A stretch of DNA of 64,000 nucleotides from Micromonospora sp. WMMD1155. GTDB lineage: Bacteria > Actinomycetota > Actinomycetes > Mycobacteriales > Micromonosporaceae. Every line of letters starts with the position of its first letter. Positions within the stretch are counted from its first letter, which is position 1. The notes beneath the pieces were generated by a model. It was given only the letters and a program-made list of their open reading frames with translations. It did not search any database and was not told where the DNA came from. The stretch covers positions 222,501-286,500 of the forward strand of contig NZ_CP120742.1 in the NCBI RefSeq assembly GCF_029581275.1. The letters run 5' to 3'. Positions 46,578 to 55,160 of this stretch are shown piece by piece. Made by a program: the position numbers and the translations under genes.

Positions 46578-47855
46578 TCAGCGGTCGGCCGCGCTGCCCC
46601 GCCGCGTGCCGGCCCGCGCATCCCGCTCGTCGACGGCCGGCGTGCCCAGCGTCACCAGCAGGCTCTCGTAGCCGCGCAGGGTCAGCCGGGTCCGGTGCCG
46701 GGGCGGCTCGACCAGCGCCAGCTCGGGGAGGCGGCGCAGCAGCATCGGGAAGGCCAACTGCGCCTCCAGCCGGGCCAGGCCGGCGCCGAGGCAGTAGTGC
46801 GGGCCGGCGCCGAAGGACAGCGGGTGCGCCTGGCCCCGCGTCGGGTCGAAGCGCTGCGGGTCGGGAAACCGGCGCGGGTCGCGGTTCGCCGCACCGAGCA
46901 GCAGCAGCGCCGTGCTGCCGGCCGGAAGGTCGAGCCCGCCGCAGCGCACCGGCGCCGTGCTGGTCCGGGTGGTCAACTGCACCGGCGAGTCGTAGCGCAG
47001 CAACTCCTCGACGTACGCCGCGGCGAGCCCGGGATCGGCGCGCAGCTCGGCGGCGGCGGCCGGGTGACCCAGCAGCACGACGAGACCGTTGCCGAGCAGG
47101 TTGGTCGTGGTCTCGAACCCGGCCACCAACAGCACCACCAGGTTGGCCAGCAATTCGTCGCCGCTGAGCCGGTCACCGTCGGCGTCGTGCACCTGGACCA
47201 GCGCGGTGGTCAGGTCGTCGGCCGGTGCCCGCCGCCGGGCGACGATCAGCTCGACGAAGTAGTCGCGCAGCTCGGCGGCCCCCGCGTCGGCGACCGTCAA
47301 CTCCTCCGGGGTCATCTCCGGCTCCAGCACCCCGGTCAGGTCACCGGCCCAGCGGCGGAACAGCGGCCGGTCGGCAGCGGGTACGCCGAGCAGCGCGCAG
47401 ATCACCCCGACCGGCAACGGGTACGCGAAGTCGGCCAGGATGTCGACCGGAGCGCCGCGGGCGGCACGGGACACCATCGCGTCGAGCAACTCCTCGGCCT
47501 GCGCGCGTACCACGTCGCGCATCCCGGCGATCCGGCGTGGGCTGAACGCCCCGGCGGCCAGCCGCCGCATCCGGCTGTGGTCGGGTGGGTTGGTCCGCAG
47601 CATGGACCGGGCGATGGACGACACCGCCGGGCTCTGCCGCCAGTTCGGCCAGACCTGGTCACGCAACGCGTCGTCGAGCACCCCGAGCCGGGGGTCGCGC
47701 AGCAACTCGTCGGCCTCCGGGTAACCGGTCACCACGTACAGGCCCGGCATCGCCTGCACCACCGGCCCGTGGGCGCGCAGCCGCTCGTACGTCGGGTACG
47801 GGTCGACGCGCCCCTGCGGCGACATGAGCAGTGTCAGCGCTTCGGCAGCCTCCAT
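46578..47855 (-). CDS. cytochrome P450 (CYP105/107-like bacterial class I)
   Basis: Soluble haem monooxygenase of 425 residues. I-helix oxygen-binding motif AGFETT at 245-250, K-helix EELLR at 283-287, and haem-binding FGAGPHYCLGAGLAR with the proximal Cys355; all required residues are present. The usual conserved Arg in RxFPxPxRF appears as RRFPDPQRFDPTRG. No ferredoxin or ferredoxin reductase is nearby, so redox partners come from elsewhere, and no biosynthetic cluster surrounds it. Substrate unknown. The start at 47855 (MEAAEALTLLMSPQG) is followed by a typical N-terminus. Confidence 0.93.
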   Translation of the reverse strand: MEAAEALTLLMSPQGRVDPYPTYERLRAHGPVVQAMPGLYVVTGYPEADELLRDPRLGVLDDALRDQVWPNWRQSPAVSSIARSMLRTNPPDHSRMRRLAAGAFSPRRIAGMRDVVRAQAEELLDAMVSRAARGAPVDILADFAYPLPVGVICALLGVPAADRPLFRRWAGDLTGVLEPEMTPEELTVADAGAAELRDYFVELIVARRRAPADDLTTALVQVHDADGDRLSGDELLANLVVLLVAGFETTTNLLGNGLVVLLGHPAAAAELRADPGLAAAYVEELLRYDSPVQLTTRTSTAPVRCGGLDLPAGSTALLLLGAANRDPRRFPDPQRFDPTRGQAHPLSFGAGPHYCLGAGLARLEAQLAFPMLLRRLPELALVEPPRHRTRLTLRGYESLLVTLGTPAVDERDARAGTRRGSAADR

Positions 47856-47983
47856 GGCCGGCCCCCCGTCGATGCGTCGGAGGCTCCATCATCCCGGTGC
47901 GGCCGACATCCGGCAGCCCTCGCCGTCGTGCGGTCGGGTTGCTGCTGCCGGTGCCGCCGGTGTGGCGACTGGCCGGCGCCGAC

Positions 47984-48057
47984 GCGCTCAGGCACCGCCG
48001 GATTCGACACCGGCGGCCGAGCGCTCAGGCACCGCCGGATTCGACACCGGCGGCCGG
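47984..48057. repeat. two 37-bp tandem repeats, each a hairpin
   Basis: GCGCTCAGGCACCGCCGG and the following 19 bases are repeated exactly back to back at 47984-48020 and 48021-48057 (the last base or two differ). Each unit contains CCGCCGG-ATTCGACA-CCGGCGG, a perfect 7-bp stem. The pair follows the stop of the kinase/ParB-like gene and probably terminates it. Confidence 0.7.
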
Positions 48058-48060
48058 GGC

Positions 48061-49044
48061 TCAGGCGCCGACGCTCGGGTCCCCGGCGAGCACCGCGTCA
48101 CCGCGGAGCAGCGCGGGCTCGGGCAGCGGAAGCTGGATCTTGTGGGCCGCCTCCCAGTCGTAGATCAGGCCGGGACGGACCTGGGCGGCGAAGTAGTCGA
48201 TCGCCGTCATCCCACCCACGACCGGCTCGTCGACCTCGGCGACCAGCTGGGCCGGTACGAGGGAGAACCCGTTCTGCAGGGCGGCGCTGAGCCGGCGGTG
48301 ACCGTCGACGACGAAGAAGTACTCGCCGGTGAACCCGATCTTCAGCGGTTCGAGGGCCTCGTCGCCGGCCTCGGCCACGTCGCCGACGAAGTCGGTGTCC
48401 CACAGGCCCCGCAGGGTGGCGAGGTCCTCGGTCGGGTAGACGCGGGCCGGGTCCAGCAGCAGCAGCGGTGGCGCGTCCCGCAGCACCTCGGCGCCGAGCG
48501 TCCCCTCGTAAGCGGCGACGATGTGCTCGATCACCTCGGCGGCGGTCGCCCGGGTGGTGTCACAGATCAGGTCGTAGTTGCGCAGTCGGGCCTTGTCCAC
48601 GCCGTACCGGATGATGAACCGGCTGCGCTCGCTGGCGCTGCGCTCCCGGAGCTTGGCCTTGGCCTCCTCCAGTGAGGCGTAGCTCTCCGCCGGACCGGAG
48701 GGGCGCGCCAGCACCCGACGGGCCGCCTCGCCCGGCTCGGTGATCATGTGCACCTTGAGCGCGTCGGTGAAGAAGTGCCAGGCCAGCCGGGAGTCCATGA
48801 TGAGGCGCTCACCGGAGGCGGCGATGTCCCGCTGCAGCTGGTCGACGTAGCCGTCGACGGCCTGGTCCAGCTCGGCGTGCAGATTGAGCTGCAGAGCGGT
48901 CATCTGCCGCTGCTGCGCCATCTCCCGGTAGAGGTCCCCCACGCTGACCCGGCGCATCCCGAGCCGCTTGGCGATCTCGACCGACACGGTGCTCTTGCCG
49001 CTGCCGAGGTCGCCGTTGAAGACGATCGATTGTCCAACGGTCAC
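48061..49044 (-). CDS. P-loop kinase-like protein fused to a ParB-like domain
   Basis: A 327-residue two-part protein. Residues 5-180 resemble cytidylate/adenylate-type kinases: Walker A NGDLGSGKST at 10-19, VSVGDLYREMAQQ, and LIMDSRLAWHFFTDALKVHMITEP typical of a CMP-kinase family fold. Residues 195-327 resemble a ParB/sulfiredoxin-like nuclease domain: FFVVDGHRRLSAALQNG with DGHRR at 247-251. The GTG at 49044 begins the conserved kinase strand; the frame is open another 240 bases but without conserved-looking sequence. ParB-like DGHRR domains bind CTP or ATP or act as kinases, so a nucleotide-dependent switch is plausible. Function unknown. Confidence 0.75.
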   Translation of the reverse strand: MTVGQSIVFNGDLGSGKSTVSVEIAKRLGMRRVSVGDLYREMAQQRQMTALQLNLHAELDQAVDGYVDQLQRDIAASGERLIMDSRLAWHFFTDALKVHMITEPGEAARRVLARPSGPAESYASLEEAKAKLRERSASERSRFIIRYGVDKARLRNYDLICDTTRATAAEVIEHIVAAYEGTLGAEVLRDAPPLLLLDPARVYPTEDLATLRGLWDTDFVGDVAEAGDEALEPLKIGFTGEYFFVVDGHRRLSAALQNGFSLVPAQLVAEVDEPVVGGMTAIDYFAAQVRPGLIYDWEAAHKIQLPLPEPALLRGDAVLAGDPSVGA

Positions 49045-49297
49045 GACTTGTCCACCCCTGATCACCGGCTCATTGACATCATCGACACCGCGTCCGACCG
49101 ACGCGTTCCCGCCATCGTCGTGACTGCCCGCGGCGGCCCGACTGAGCGCGTCTGACGCTCCGTCGCGACCTGGAGCCGCCGTACGCCTCGGCATGACGGG
49201 CGATGCTACCACTCCGGCGGCAGCGTCCCGCCGGACGCGGTGTGCGAGGACCCACCCGACGGCGGGGGCGGCTGTCGCCGGCACCAGCCGAAACTCC

Positions 49298-51214
49298 TCA
49301 GAACAGGCTCAGCGGGTCGACCTGGAGACGGACCGGGTCGGTGGCCTTACGGGCGGCGCGAGCACCTGCCGCCGAGTGCAGCGCCTCGGCGAGCGCGGCA
49401 GCCCGGGCGCGGGGCACCCGGACCAGCATCCGCTCCCGCCCCTCCTCGGCCGGCACCGGCCCGAGCACCTCGGCGTCCTCCGGCAGCCGGGCGGCGGTGA
49501 GCAGGTCCGCCACCGCCTCGGCCGCTCCGGTGACGCTCGCCATCCGCACGGCCGGTGGGAAGCCCAACTCCCGGCGCTCGGCCAGCTCCCGCCCGGCGAA
49601 CCAGGCGGCGTCCCAGCGCAGCAACGCCTGCACCGGTGCGAGCGCGCCGTCGGCGACCACCACCACCCGCCCGGCCGGAGCCGGTCGGGCCAACGCCGCC
49701 GCAGCCAGCCAGCGACGCAGCGCCTCCTCACCGGCCCGCAGGTCGGCCCGGGTCAGCAGGGCCCACGAGTCGAGCAGCAGCACCGCTCCGTAGCCGCCCT
49801 CGGCGACCGGCTCGGCACCGGGGGTGGCCACCACCAGGGCCGCGCCGCCCGGAACGTCGGTCAGCACCTCCTCGCGCCCCGAGGTGCGTACCGGCACACC
49901 GGCGAACGCCCGGCCCAACTCCTCGGCGGTCCGCCGGGCACCGGTCACCGCGGCCCGCAGCCGCCGCCCACCGCACTGCGGGCAGGCGTACGCGGCGGCC
50001 ACCCGGGCGCACCACCGGCAGGCCGGGGTGCCACCGGCCGAGGGCAGCGCGAGCGGGCCGGCGCAGTGCGCGCAGCGGGCCGGGGTGCGGCAGTCGGCGC
50101 AGGAGATCGACGGCAGGTAGCCGCGCCGGGGCACCTGCACCAGCACCGGCAGGTCCTGCCGGAGGGCGTCGCGGGCGGCCGTCCAGGCCAGGCTGGGCAG
50201 CCGGGCGGTGGCGGCCCCGGGGTCGCGGGCCAGTTGGGGGTCGTCGCCGGTCGGCGCGATGGCCGGGATGCGGGCCCGCACCGTCGCCCGGTCGGCGACC
50301 ACCTCGCGCGCCCAGCCGGTCTCCAGCAGCAGCTGCGCCTCGGCGCTGCGGGCGTGACCGCCGACCAGCGCACCGGCCTCGGCGAGTTGGGCGCGGGTGA
50401 GCAGCACGTCGCGGGCGTGCGGATAGGGCGCCCGGGGCTCGGAGTGCAGGTCGTCGCCGTCGTCCCAGACGGCGACCAGACCGAGGCGGTCCACCGGGGC
50501 GAACATCGCCGCCCGGGTGCCGATCACCACCGGCACCCGCCCCCGGCGGGCGGCGAGGAACGCGCGGTAGCGGCGCGCCGGCCCGAGCGCGGCCGTGAGG
50601 CTGACGTGCCGTCCCGGCCCGAGGACGGCGGTGAGCGCGGCGTCCAGCCGGTCGAGGTCGCGGGCGTCGGGCACCACGACGACCGCGCCGCGCCCCCCGG
50701 CCACGGTGGCGGCCACCGCGTCGGCGTAACGGGCCGCCCAGTCCTCCCCCGGCAGCGCCGACCAGACCGCACGGGGAGCCCGCCCGTCGGTGAGCGCCCG
50801 CAGCAGCGCCGGGCCGGTCGGGTAGTCCCGCCATCCGCGCGGGTCGAGCGGCGCGTCCTCGGCGGCCGCGGTCGCCGCGGGCTGGTCGTCGCGGGGTTCC
50901 TTCTCCACCCGCGCGTGCCGGGGCGGCACGGCGAGCCGGAGCACGTCGGCGAGGTTGCCCGCGTACCGGTCGGCGACCGCACGGGCCAGCCGGGCGACCT
51001 CGGGCGCCAGCACCGGCTCCGGGGAGACCACCTTCTCCAGGTACGCGAGGCGGCCGGTGTGCCCGGAGTCGTCGGCGCGGGACAGCAACCACCCGTCGAC
51101 GAGCTGCCCGGCGAAGCGCACCTTCACCCGGGTGCCGGGCACCGCCACCTCGTCCAGCTCGGCGGGCACCAGGTAGTCGAACGGCCGGTCCAGGTGCGCC
51201 AGCGGAACATCCAC
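49298..51214 (-). CDS. PriA-like primosomal protein, helicase motifs lost
   Basis: A 638-residue PriA homologue. The N-terminal DNA-binding domain is present (DVPLAHLDRPFDYLVP), as are the paired zinc-binding cysteines near 385-430 (CADCRTPARCAHC, then CRWC and CPQC), and the C-terminal domain. The helicase core is degenerate: where Walker A (GxTGSGKT) should be the sequence is SALPGEDWAARYADA, and the DEEH box reads VWDDGDDLH. It is therefore probably an inactive, structural primosome protein, annotated in actinomycetes as probable primosomal protein N'. The GTG at 51214 is the only conventional start after the metK hairpin. Confidence 0.85.
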   Translation of the reverse strand: MDVPLAHLDRPFDYLVPAELDEVAVPGTRVKVRFAGQLVDGWLLSRADDSGHTGRLAYLEKVVSPEPVLAPEVARLARAVADRYAGNLADVLRLAVPPRHARVEKEPRDDQPAATAAAEDAPLDPRGWRDYPTGPALLRALTDGRAPRAVWSALPGEDWAARYADAVAATVAGGRGAVVVVPDARDLDRLDAALTAVLGPGRHVSLTAALGPARRYRAFLAARRGRVPVVIGTRAAMFAPVDRLGLVAVWDDGDDLHSEPRAPYPHARDVLLTRAQLAEAGALVGGHARSAEAQLLLETGWAREVVADRATVRARIPAIAPTGDDPQLARDPGAATARLPSLAWTAARDALRQDLPVLVQVPRRGYLPSISCADCRTPARCAHCAGPLALPSAGGTPACRWCARVAAAYACPQCGGRRLRAAVTGARRTAEELGRAFAGVPVRTSGREEVLTDVPGGAALVVATPGAEPVAEGGYGAVLLLDSWALLTRADLRAGEEALRRWLAAAALARPAPAGRVVVVADGALAPVQALLRWDAAWFAGRELAERRELGFPPAVRMASVTGAAEAVADLLTAARLPEDAEVLGPVPAEEGRERMLVRVPRARAAALAEALHSAAGARAARKATDPVRLQVDPLSLF

Positions 51215-51224
51215 GCAGACGCGC

Positions 51225-51258
51225 GCGACCGGCGACCCGTCCGCGGGTCGCCGGTCGC
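51225..51258. terminator. perfect 15-bp hairpin between metK and the priA-like gene
   Basis: GCGACCGGCGACCCG-TCCG-CGGGTCGCCGGTCGC pairs over 15 bp without mismatch, with a 4-base loop, 16 bases after the metK stop and 11 bases before the priA-like GTG. It likely ends metK transcription, or limits read-through into priA. No T-tract. Confidence 0.7.
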
Positions 51259-51273
51259 TACGCCTGGTGGCGG

Positions 51274-52467
51274 TCAGGCTCCCGCGGCCGACTTGAGGTC
51301 GGCGGCCCGGTCGGTGCTCTCCCAGGTCAGGTCCGGCAACTCGCGGCCGAAGTGGCCGTACGCGGCGGTCTGCTGGTAGATCGGGCGGAGCAGGTTGAGG
51401 TCCCGGATGATCGCGGCCGGGCGCAGGTCGAACACCTCGGTGACGGCCTTCTCGATCGAGGAGACCGGCACGGTCTCGGTGCCGAACGTCTCGATGAACA
51501 GGCTGACCGGGTGGGCCTTGCCGATGGCGTAGGCGACCTGCGCCTCGCACCGCTCGGCCAGGCCGGCGGCGACCACGTTCTTGGCGACCCAGCGCATGGC
51601 GTACGCCGCCGACCGGTCCACCTTCGACGGGTCCTTGCCGGAGAACGCGCCACCGCCGTGGCGGGCGTACCCGCCGTAGGTGTCGACGATGATCTTGCGG
51701 CCGGTCAGCCCGGCGTCGCCCATCGGGCCGCCGATCTCGAACCGGCCGGTCGGGTTGACCAGCAGCCGGTAACCGTCGGTGTCCAGACCGAGGCTCTCCA
51801 GCTCCGGGGCGATGACGTGGTCACGCACGTCCGGGGTGAGCAGCGAGTCCAGGGAGATGTCCGCGGCGTGCTGGCTGGACACGACGACGGTGTTCAGCCG
51901 AACCGGGCGCAGCCCCTCGTACTCGATGGTGACCTGGGTCTTGCCGTCCGGACGCAGGTAGGGGATCGTGCCGTCCTTGCGGACCGCGGCGAGCCGGCGG
52001 GCCAGTCGGTGCGCGAGGGCGATCGGCAGCGGCATCAGCTCGGGCGTCTCCGAGCAGGCGAAGCCGAACATCATGCCCTGGTCGCCGGCGCCCTGCGCGT
52101 CCAGCGCGCTCTCCGACGCCCCGGTACGCAGCTCGAAGGCGTTGTCCACGCCCTGCGCGATGTCCTCGGACTGCGCGCCGATGGAGACGCTGACGCCGCA
52201 GGAGGCGCCGTCGAAGCCCTTCTTCGACGAGTCGTACCCGATGTCGAGGATGGTCCGGCGGACGATCGTCGGGATGTCGGCGTACGCCTTGGTGGTCACC
52301 TCACCGGCGATGTGCACCTGGCCGGTGGTGATCATGGTCTCCACCGCCACCCGGCTGTGCGGATCCTCGGCCAGCAGCGCGTCGAGGATGCCATCGCTGA
52401 TCTGGTCGGCGATCTTGTCCGGGTGGCCTTCCGTGACCGATTCGGACGTGAAGAGACGGCGTGTCAC
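51274..52467 (-). CDS. metK: S-adenosylmethionine synthetase
   Basis: Cytoplasmic tetramer making S-adenosylmethionine from methionine and ATP. 397 residues with [23 protein letters not shown] at the start, [16 protein letters not shown] near 115 (methionine loop), and [19 protein letters not shown] near 270 (phosphate loop). The GTG at 52467 follows AGGAG at 9 bases. A TAGACT -10-like hexamer is at 52501-52506. It is followed by the strong hairpin at 51225-51258. Confidence 0.98.
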   Translation of the reverse strand: MTRRLFTSESVTEGHPDKIADQISDGILDALLAEDPHSRVAVETMITTGQVHIAGEVTTKAYADIPTIVRRTILDIGYDSSKKGFDGASCGVSVSIGAQSEDIAQGVDNAFELRTGASESALDAQGAGDQGMMFGFACSETPELMPLPIALAHRLARRLAAVRKDGTIPYLRPDGKTQVTIEYEGLRPVRLNTVVVSSQHAADISLDSLLTPDVRDHVIAPELESLGLDTDGYRLLVNPTGRFEIGGPMGDAGLTGRKIIVDTYGGYARHGGGAFSGKDPSKVDRSAAYAMRWVAKNVVAAGLAERCEAQVAYAIGKAHPVSLFIETFGTETVPVSSIEKAVTEVFDLRPAAIIRDLNLLRPIYQQTAAYGHFGRELPDLTWESTDRAADLKSAAGA

Positions 52468-52554
52468 GGCACTCCTAAGCGTGTGAGGTCGTTCCGCGGC
52501 AGTCTAATCACCACTGCGGCCGGTGTCGGGATCGGTCGCGCCCATTACCACCCG

Positions 52555-53763
52555 TCAGGAACTGCCGGGTAGCCGCGCCACGACGAGATCCCACACCGCG
52601 TCGGCGACGGACTCCTTGGCCTGCTCGGGCAGACGGACGACCGAGCCGTCCGCGCCGATGACCGTCACCGTGTTGGTGTCGGTGCCGAAGACCAGGTCCG
52701 GACCGACCTCGTTGATCACGATCAGGTCGGCCCGCTTCCGGGCCAGTTTCGCCCGGCCGTTGGCCTCGGCGTCGCCGGTCTCGGCGGCGAACACCACGAG
52801 CAGTTGCTCCGGTCGCTTGCGCTGGCCGAGCTCCGCCGCGATGTCGGGGTTCGTGACGAGGTCGATGGTGGGCGCGACACCATCGTCCGACTTCTTGATT
52901 TTGCCAGGCGCGTACGTGGCCGGCCGGAAATCGGCCGGAGCCGCCGCCATCACCACCGCGTCGGCCTCGACGGCGGCCTTCACCGTCGCCTCCCGCAACT
53001 CGGCAGTGGTGCCGACCCGCACCAGGTCGACGCCGGCGGGGTCGGGAAGGGACACGTTGGCCGCGATCAGAGTCACCTGGGCGCCCCGGGCGACGGCGGC
53101 GCGGGCGAACGCGTACCCCTGCTTGCCGGAGGAACGGTTGCCCAGGAAGCGGACCGGGTCCAGCGGCTCCCGGGTGCCGCCCGCGGTGACGACGACCCGG
53201 CGGCCGGCCAGGTCCGCGGGGGCGGAGTCGCCCCGAGCCAGCAGCCGACGGGCGACGGCGAAGATCTCCGCCGGGTCGGGCAGCCGCCCCTTGCCGGTGT
53301 CGGCGCCGGTGAGCCGACCGACGGCGGGCTCGATGACCCGCACGCCCCGGGCGCGCAGCGTGGCGACGTTGGCCACGGTGGCGGGGTGCTCCCACATCTC
53401 GGTGTGCATGGCCGGGGCCAACAGCACCGGGCAGCGGGCGGTCAGCAGGGTGTTGGTCAACAGGTCGTCGGCCAGCCCGTGCGCGGCCTTCGCGAGCAGG
53501 TCGGTGGTGGTCGGTGCGACCACCACCAGATCGGCCTGCTTACCGAGGCGGACGTGCGGCACCTCGTGGACGTCGGTCCAGACGTCGTCGGCGACCGGCT
53601 GCCCGGAGAGCGCCGCCCAGGTCGGCGCCCCGACGAACCGGAGCGCCGACGCGGTCGGCACGACCCGAACCCGGTGACCGGATTCGGTGAAGAGTCGCAG
53701 CAGCTCGCACGCCTTGTAGGCGGCGATGCCGCCGCCGACCCCGAGGACGATCGAGGCGGACAT
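52555..53763 (-). CDS. coaBC: phosphopantothenoylcysteine decarboxylase/phosphopantothenate-cysteine ligase
   Basis: Bifunctional coenzyme A enzyme of 402 residues. Residues 1-180 are the flavin-dependent decarboxylase: IVLGVGGGIAAYKACELLR, then HVRLGKQADLVVVAPTTTDLLAKAAHG with the active-site His, and LLAPAMHTEMW. Residues 188-400 are the CTP-dependent ligase: VVVTAGGTREPLDPVRFLGNRSSGKQG near 200 and NEVGPDLVFGTDTN. The start at 53763 (MSASIVLG) lies 14 bases after the rpoZ stop, in the common actinomycete order gmk-rpoZ-coaBC-metK-priA. Confidence 0.97.
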   Translation of the reverse strand: MSASIVLGVGGGIAAYKACELLRLFTESGHRVRVVPTASALRFVGAPTWAALSGQPVADDVWTDVHEVPHVRLGKQADLVVVAPTTTDLLAKAAHGLADDLLTNTLLTARCPVLLAPAMHTEMWEHPATVANVATLRARGVRVIEPAVGRLTGADTGKGRLPDPAEIFAVARRLLARGDSAPADLAGRRVVVTAGGTREPLDPVRFLGNRSSGKQGYAFARAAVARGAQVTLIAANVSLPDPAGVDLVRVGTTAELREATVKAAVEADAVVMAAAPADFRPATYAPGKIKKSDDGVAPTIDLVTNPDIAAELGQRKRPEQLLVVFAAETGDAEANGRAKLARKRADLIVINEVGPDLVFGTDTNTVTVIGADGSVVRLPEQAKESVADAVWDLVVARLPGSS

Positions 53764-53777
53764 CGGCCGGCGAGTGC

Positions 53778-54041
53778 TTACGGCTGGTCGGTCGGCTCGG
53801 CGGTGAGCAGGCCCGAGTTGATCTCGCGCATGGCGATGGAGAGGGGCTTCTCCTGCGGAGTGGTCTCCACGAGCGGGCCGACGTACTCCAGCAGACCCTC
53901 ACCGAGCTGGCTGTAGTAGGCGTTGACCTGGCGCGCGCGCTTGGCGGCGAAGATGACCAGCGCGTACTTCGACGTCGTCTTCTCGAGGAGCTCGTCGATC
54001 GGCGGGTTGGTGATGCCTTCGGGGTTGGCGATGGATCCCAC
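53778..54041 (-). CDS. rpoZ: RNA polymerase omega subunit
   Basis: Small assembly subunit of RNA polymerase, 87 residues: [35 protein letters not shown] is the diagnostic stretch that binds beta-prime. The GTG start at 54041 is preceded by GAGGT. It sits between gmk and coaBC as usual. The C-terminal half ([16 protein letters not shown]) is also conserved. Confidence 0.97.
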   Translation of the reverse strand: MGSIANPEGITNPPIDELLEKTTSKYALVIFAAKRARQVNAYYSQLGEGLLEYVGPLVETTPQEKPLSIAMREINSGLLTAEPTDQP

Positions 54042-54105
54042 GAATTAACCTCTGCGTCTTTCGAGCCGCGCGGACGCGGTGCTGAGTCTCAACGGCGGCC
54101 GACCG

Positions 54106-54639
54106 TCAGCCACGCACGCGCGACCAGGTCGGATCCGGATAAGAAGAACCGAGTAAGCCTACCAGCTCGTCCACGACCCGCTCGGTGAGGTCGTGGGTCA
54201 GCGTGTGCTCGAAGACCGCCGCCACCTGGGCGTCGGGGCGGTATCCGGGTGGGCTCAGCAGCACCAGCCGGGAGTCCGGCAGACGCGCGCGCACCAGCGG
54301 AGCGCCGGGTAGGTCGAGCGGGAGCAACACCGGCTGCCCGGCGTCGAGGCGGGCGCGCAGCGGTGGATACGGGGTGCCCCGGCGGTACGAGCCGATCCGG
54401 GACCACTCCAGCAGCTCGCCGGCGGCGAGCAGGCGTTCGAACTCGGCCGGGGCGAGGAAGACGCGGTCAACCCCGTCGATCTCCGACTCGCGGCGCGGCC
54501 GCGTGGTCGCCGGTACGGGCAACCACACGGACGGAGAACGCGCCCGGACGAGCTCGACGACACTCTCCCTGCCGGAACCCGAAGGTCCAGCCAGGACAGT
54601 GAGCCGAGCCGCCGGGCGCGCCTCGTCATCCGTGCTCAC
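54106..54639 (-). CDS. gmk: guanylate kinase homologue with altered P-loop
   Basis: 177-residue guanylate-kinase-family protein at the canonical locus between mihF and rpoZ. The fold landmarks are there: LTVLAGPSGSGRESVVELV, VPATTRPRRESEIDGVDRVF, GELLEWSRIGSYRRGTPYPP. However, the Walker A lysine is replaced by Arg (GSGRES instead of GxGKS/T), the usual Tyr of DYxF is Arg, and the Y-G-T-P segment reads RRGTP. It could still work with altered kinetics, be regulatory, or be inactive with a second Gmk elsewhere. The GTG start at 54639 is 25 bases after the mihF stop. Confidence 0.85.
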   Translation of the reverse strand: MSTDDEARPAARLTVLAGPSGSGRESVVELVRARSPSVWLPVPATTRPRRESEIDGVDRVFLAPAEFERLLAAGELLEWSRIGSYRRGTPYPPLRARLDAGQPVLLPLDLPGAPLVRARLPDSRLVLLSPPGYRPDAQVAAVFEHTLTHDLTERVVDELVGLLGSSYPDPTWSRVRG

Positions 54640-54664
54640 TGCTTGTTTCTACACGCTGCCAGGT

Positions 54665-54982
54665 TCAGTTGGCGGCGAACTCTCCAAGCAGTGCCTTGCG
54701 CTGCTGCTCGCCGAGGCCACGCAGGCGACGGCTGTCGGCGATCTTGAGCTTCTCCATGATCTGGGTCGCCCGGATCTTGCCGATGCCCGGCATGGCCTGC
54801 AGGACGGCCGAAACCTTGAGCTTGCCGACGACGTCGTCGCTCTCGGCGCGCTCAAGGACAGCACCGAGGGTGGTCTTGCCCTGCTTGAGCTGCTCCTTCA
54901 GCTGAGCACGGGCCTTGCGGATCTCCGCGGCCTTCTCGAGCGCGGCAGCGCGTTGTTCGGGGGTCAGTGACGGGAGCGGCAC
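54665..54982 (-). CDS. mihF: actinobacterial integration host factor mIHF
   Basis: Nucleoid-associated DNA-binding protein found in actinobacteria; 105 residues. PSLTPEQRAAALEKAAEIRKARAQLKEQLKQG forms the long N-terminal helix, and LQAMPGIGKIRATQIMEKLKI contains the helix-two-turn-helix with GIGK; both are diagnostic. The start ATG follows AGGAG. In mycobacteria and Streptomyces mIHF is essential or affects development. It lies between gmk and pyrF. The family is a strong marker that the host is an actinobacterium. Confidence 0.97.
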   Translation of the reverse strand: MPLPSLTPEQRAAALEKAAEIRKARAQLKEQLKQGKTTLGAVLERAESDDVVGKLKVSAVLQAMPGIGKIRATQIMEKLKIADSRRLRGLGEQQRKALLGEFAAN

Positions 54983-55160
54983 CAGTTCTCCTCAGGTCCC
55001 TATCGCGGCGGGCGGGGCGCACCACCGCATCTGTGAAACGTGGTGTCGCTGTGAACCAAGGGGTCCGTGGTTCCCAGCGCGGGGAAAACTAGCGGTCAAC
55101 GGAGCTTTCGGCAACGTGGGGGGCCCATGATCAACGGAAAGTGACCGACCCGTCAGTCAG

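Noticed and set aside
46521..48290. 589-codon plus-strand frame over the P450
   Set aside because: Shadow of the P450 gene, which has every haem and I-helix motif on the minus strand.
42447..49044. Secondary-metabolite gene cluster around the P450
   Set aside because: No synthase, tailoring set, transporter or ferredoxin is present; the neighbours are a protease, a regulator and a kinase-like gene.
49045..49284. N-terminal extension of the kinase/ParB-like gene to 407 residues
   Set aside because: The extra 80 residues have no conserved-looking motif, and the kinase strand starts right after GTG 49044.
51215..51550. Extension of the priA-like frame into metK
   Set aside because: It would cross the 15-bp hairpin and overlap metK coding sequence; the translation there is unlike PriA.
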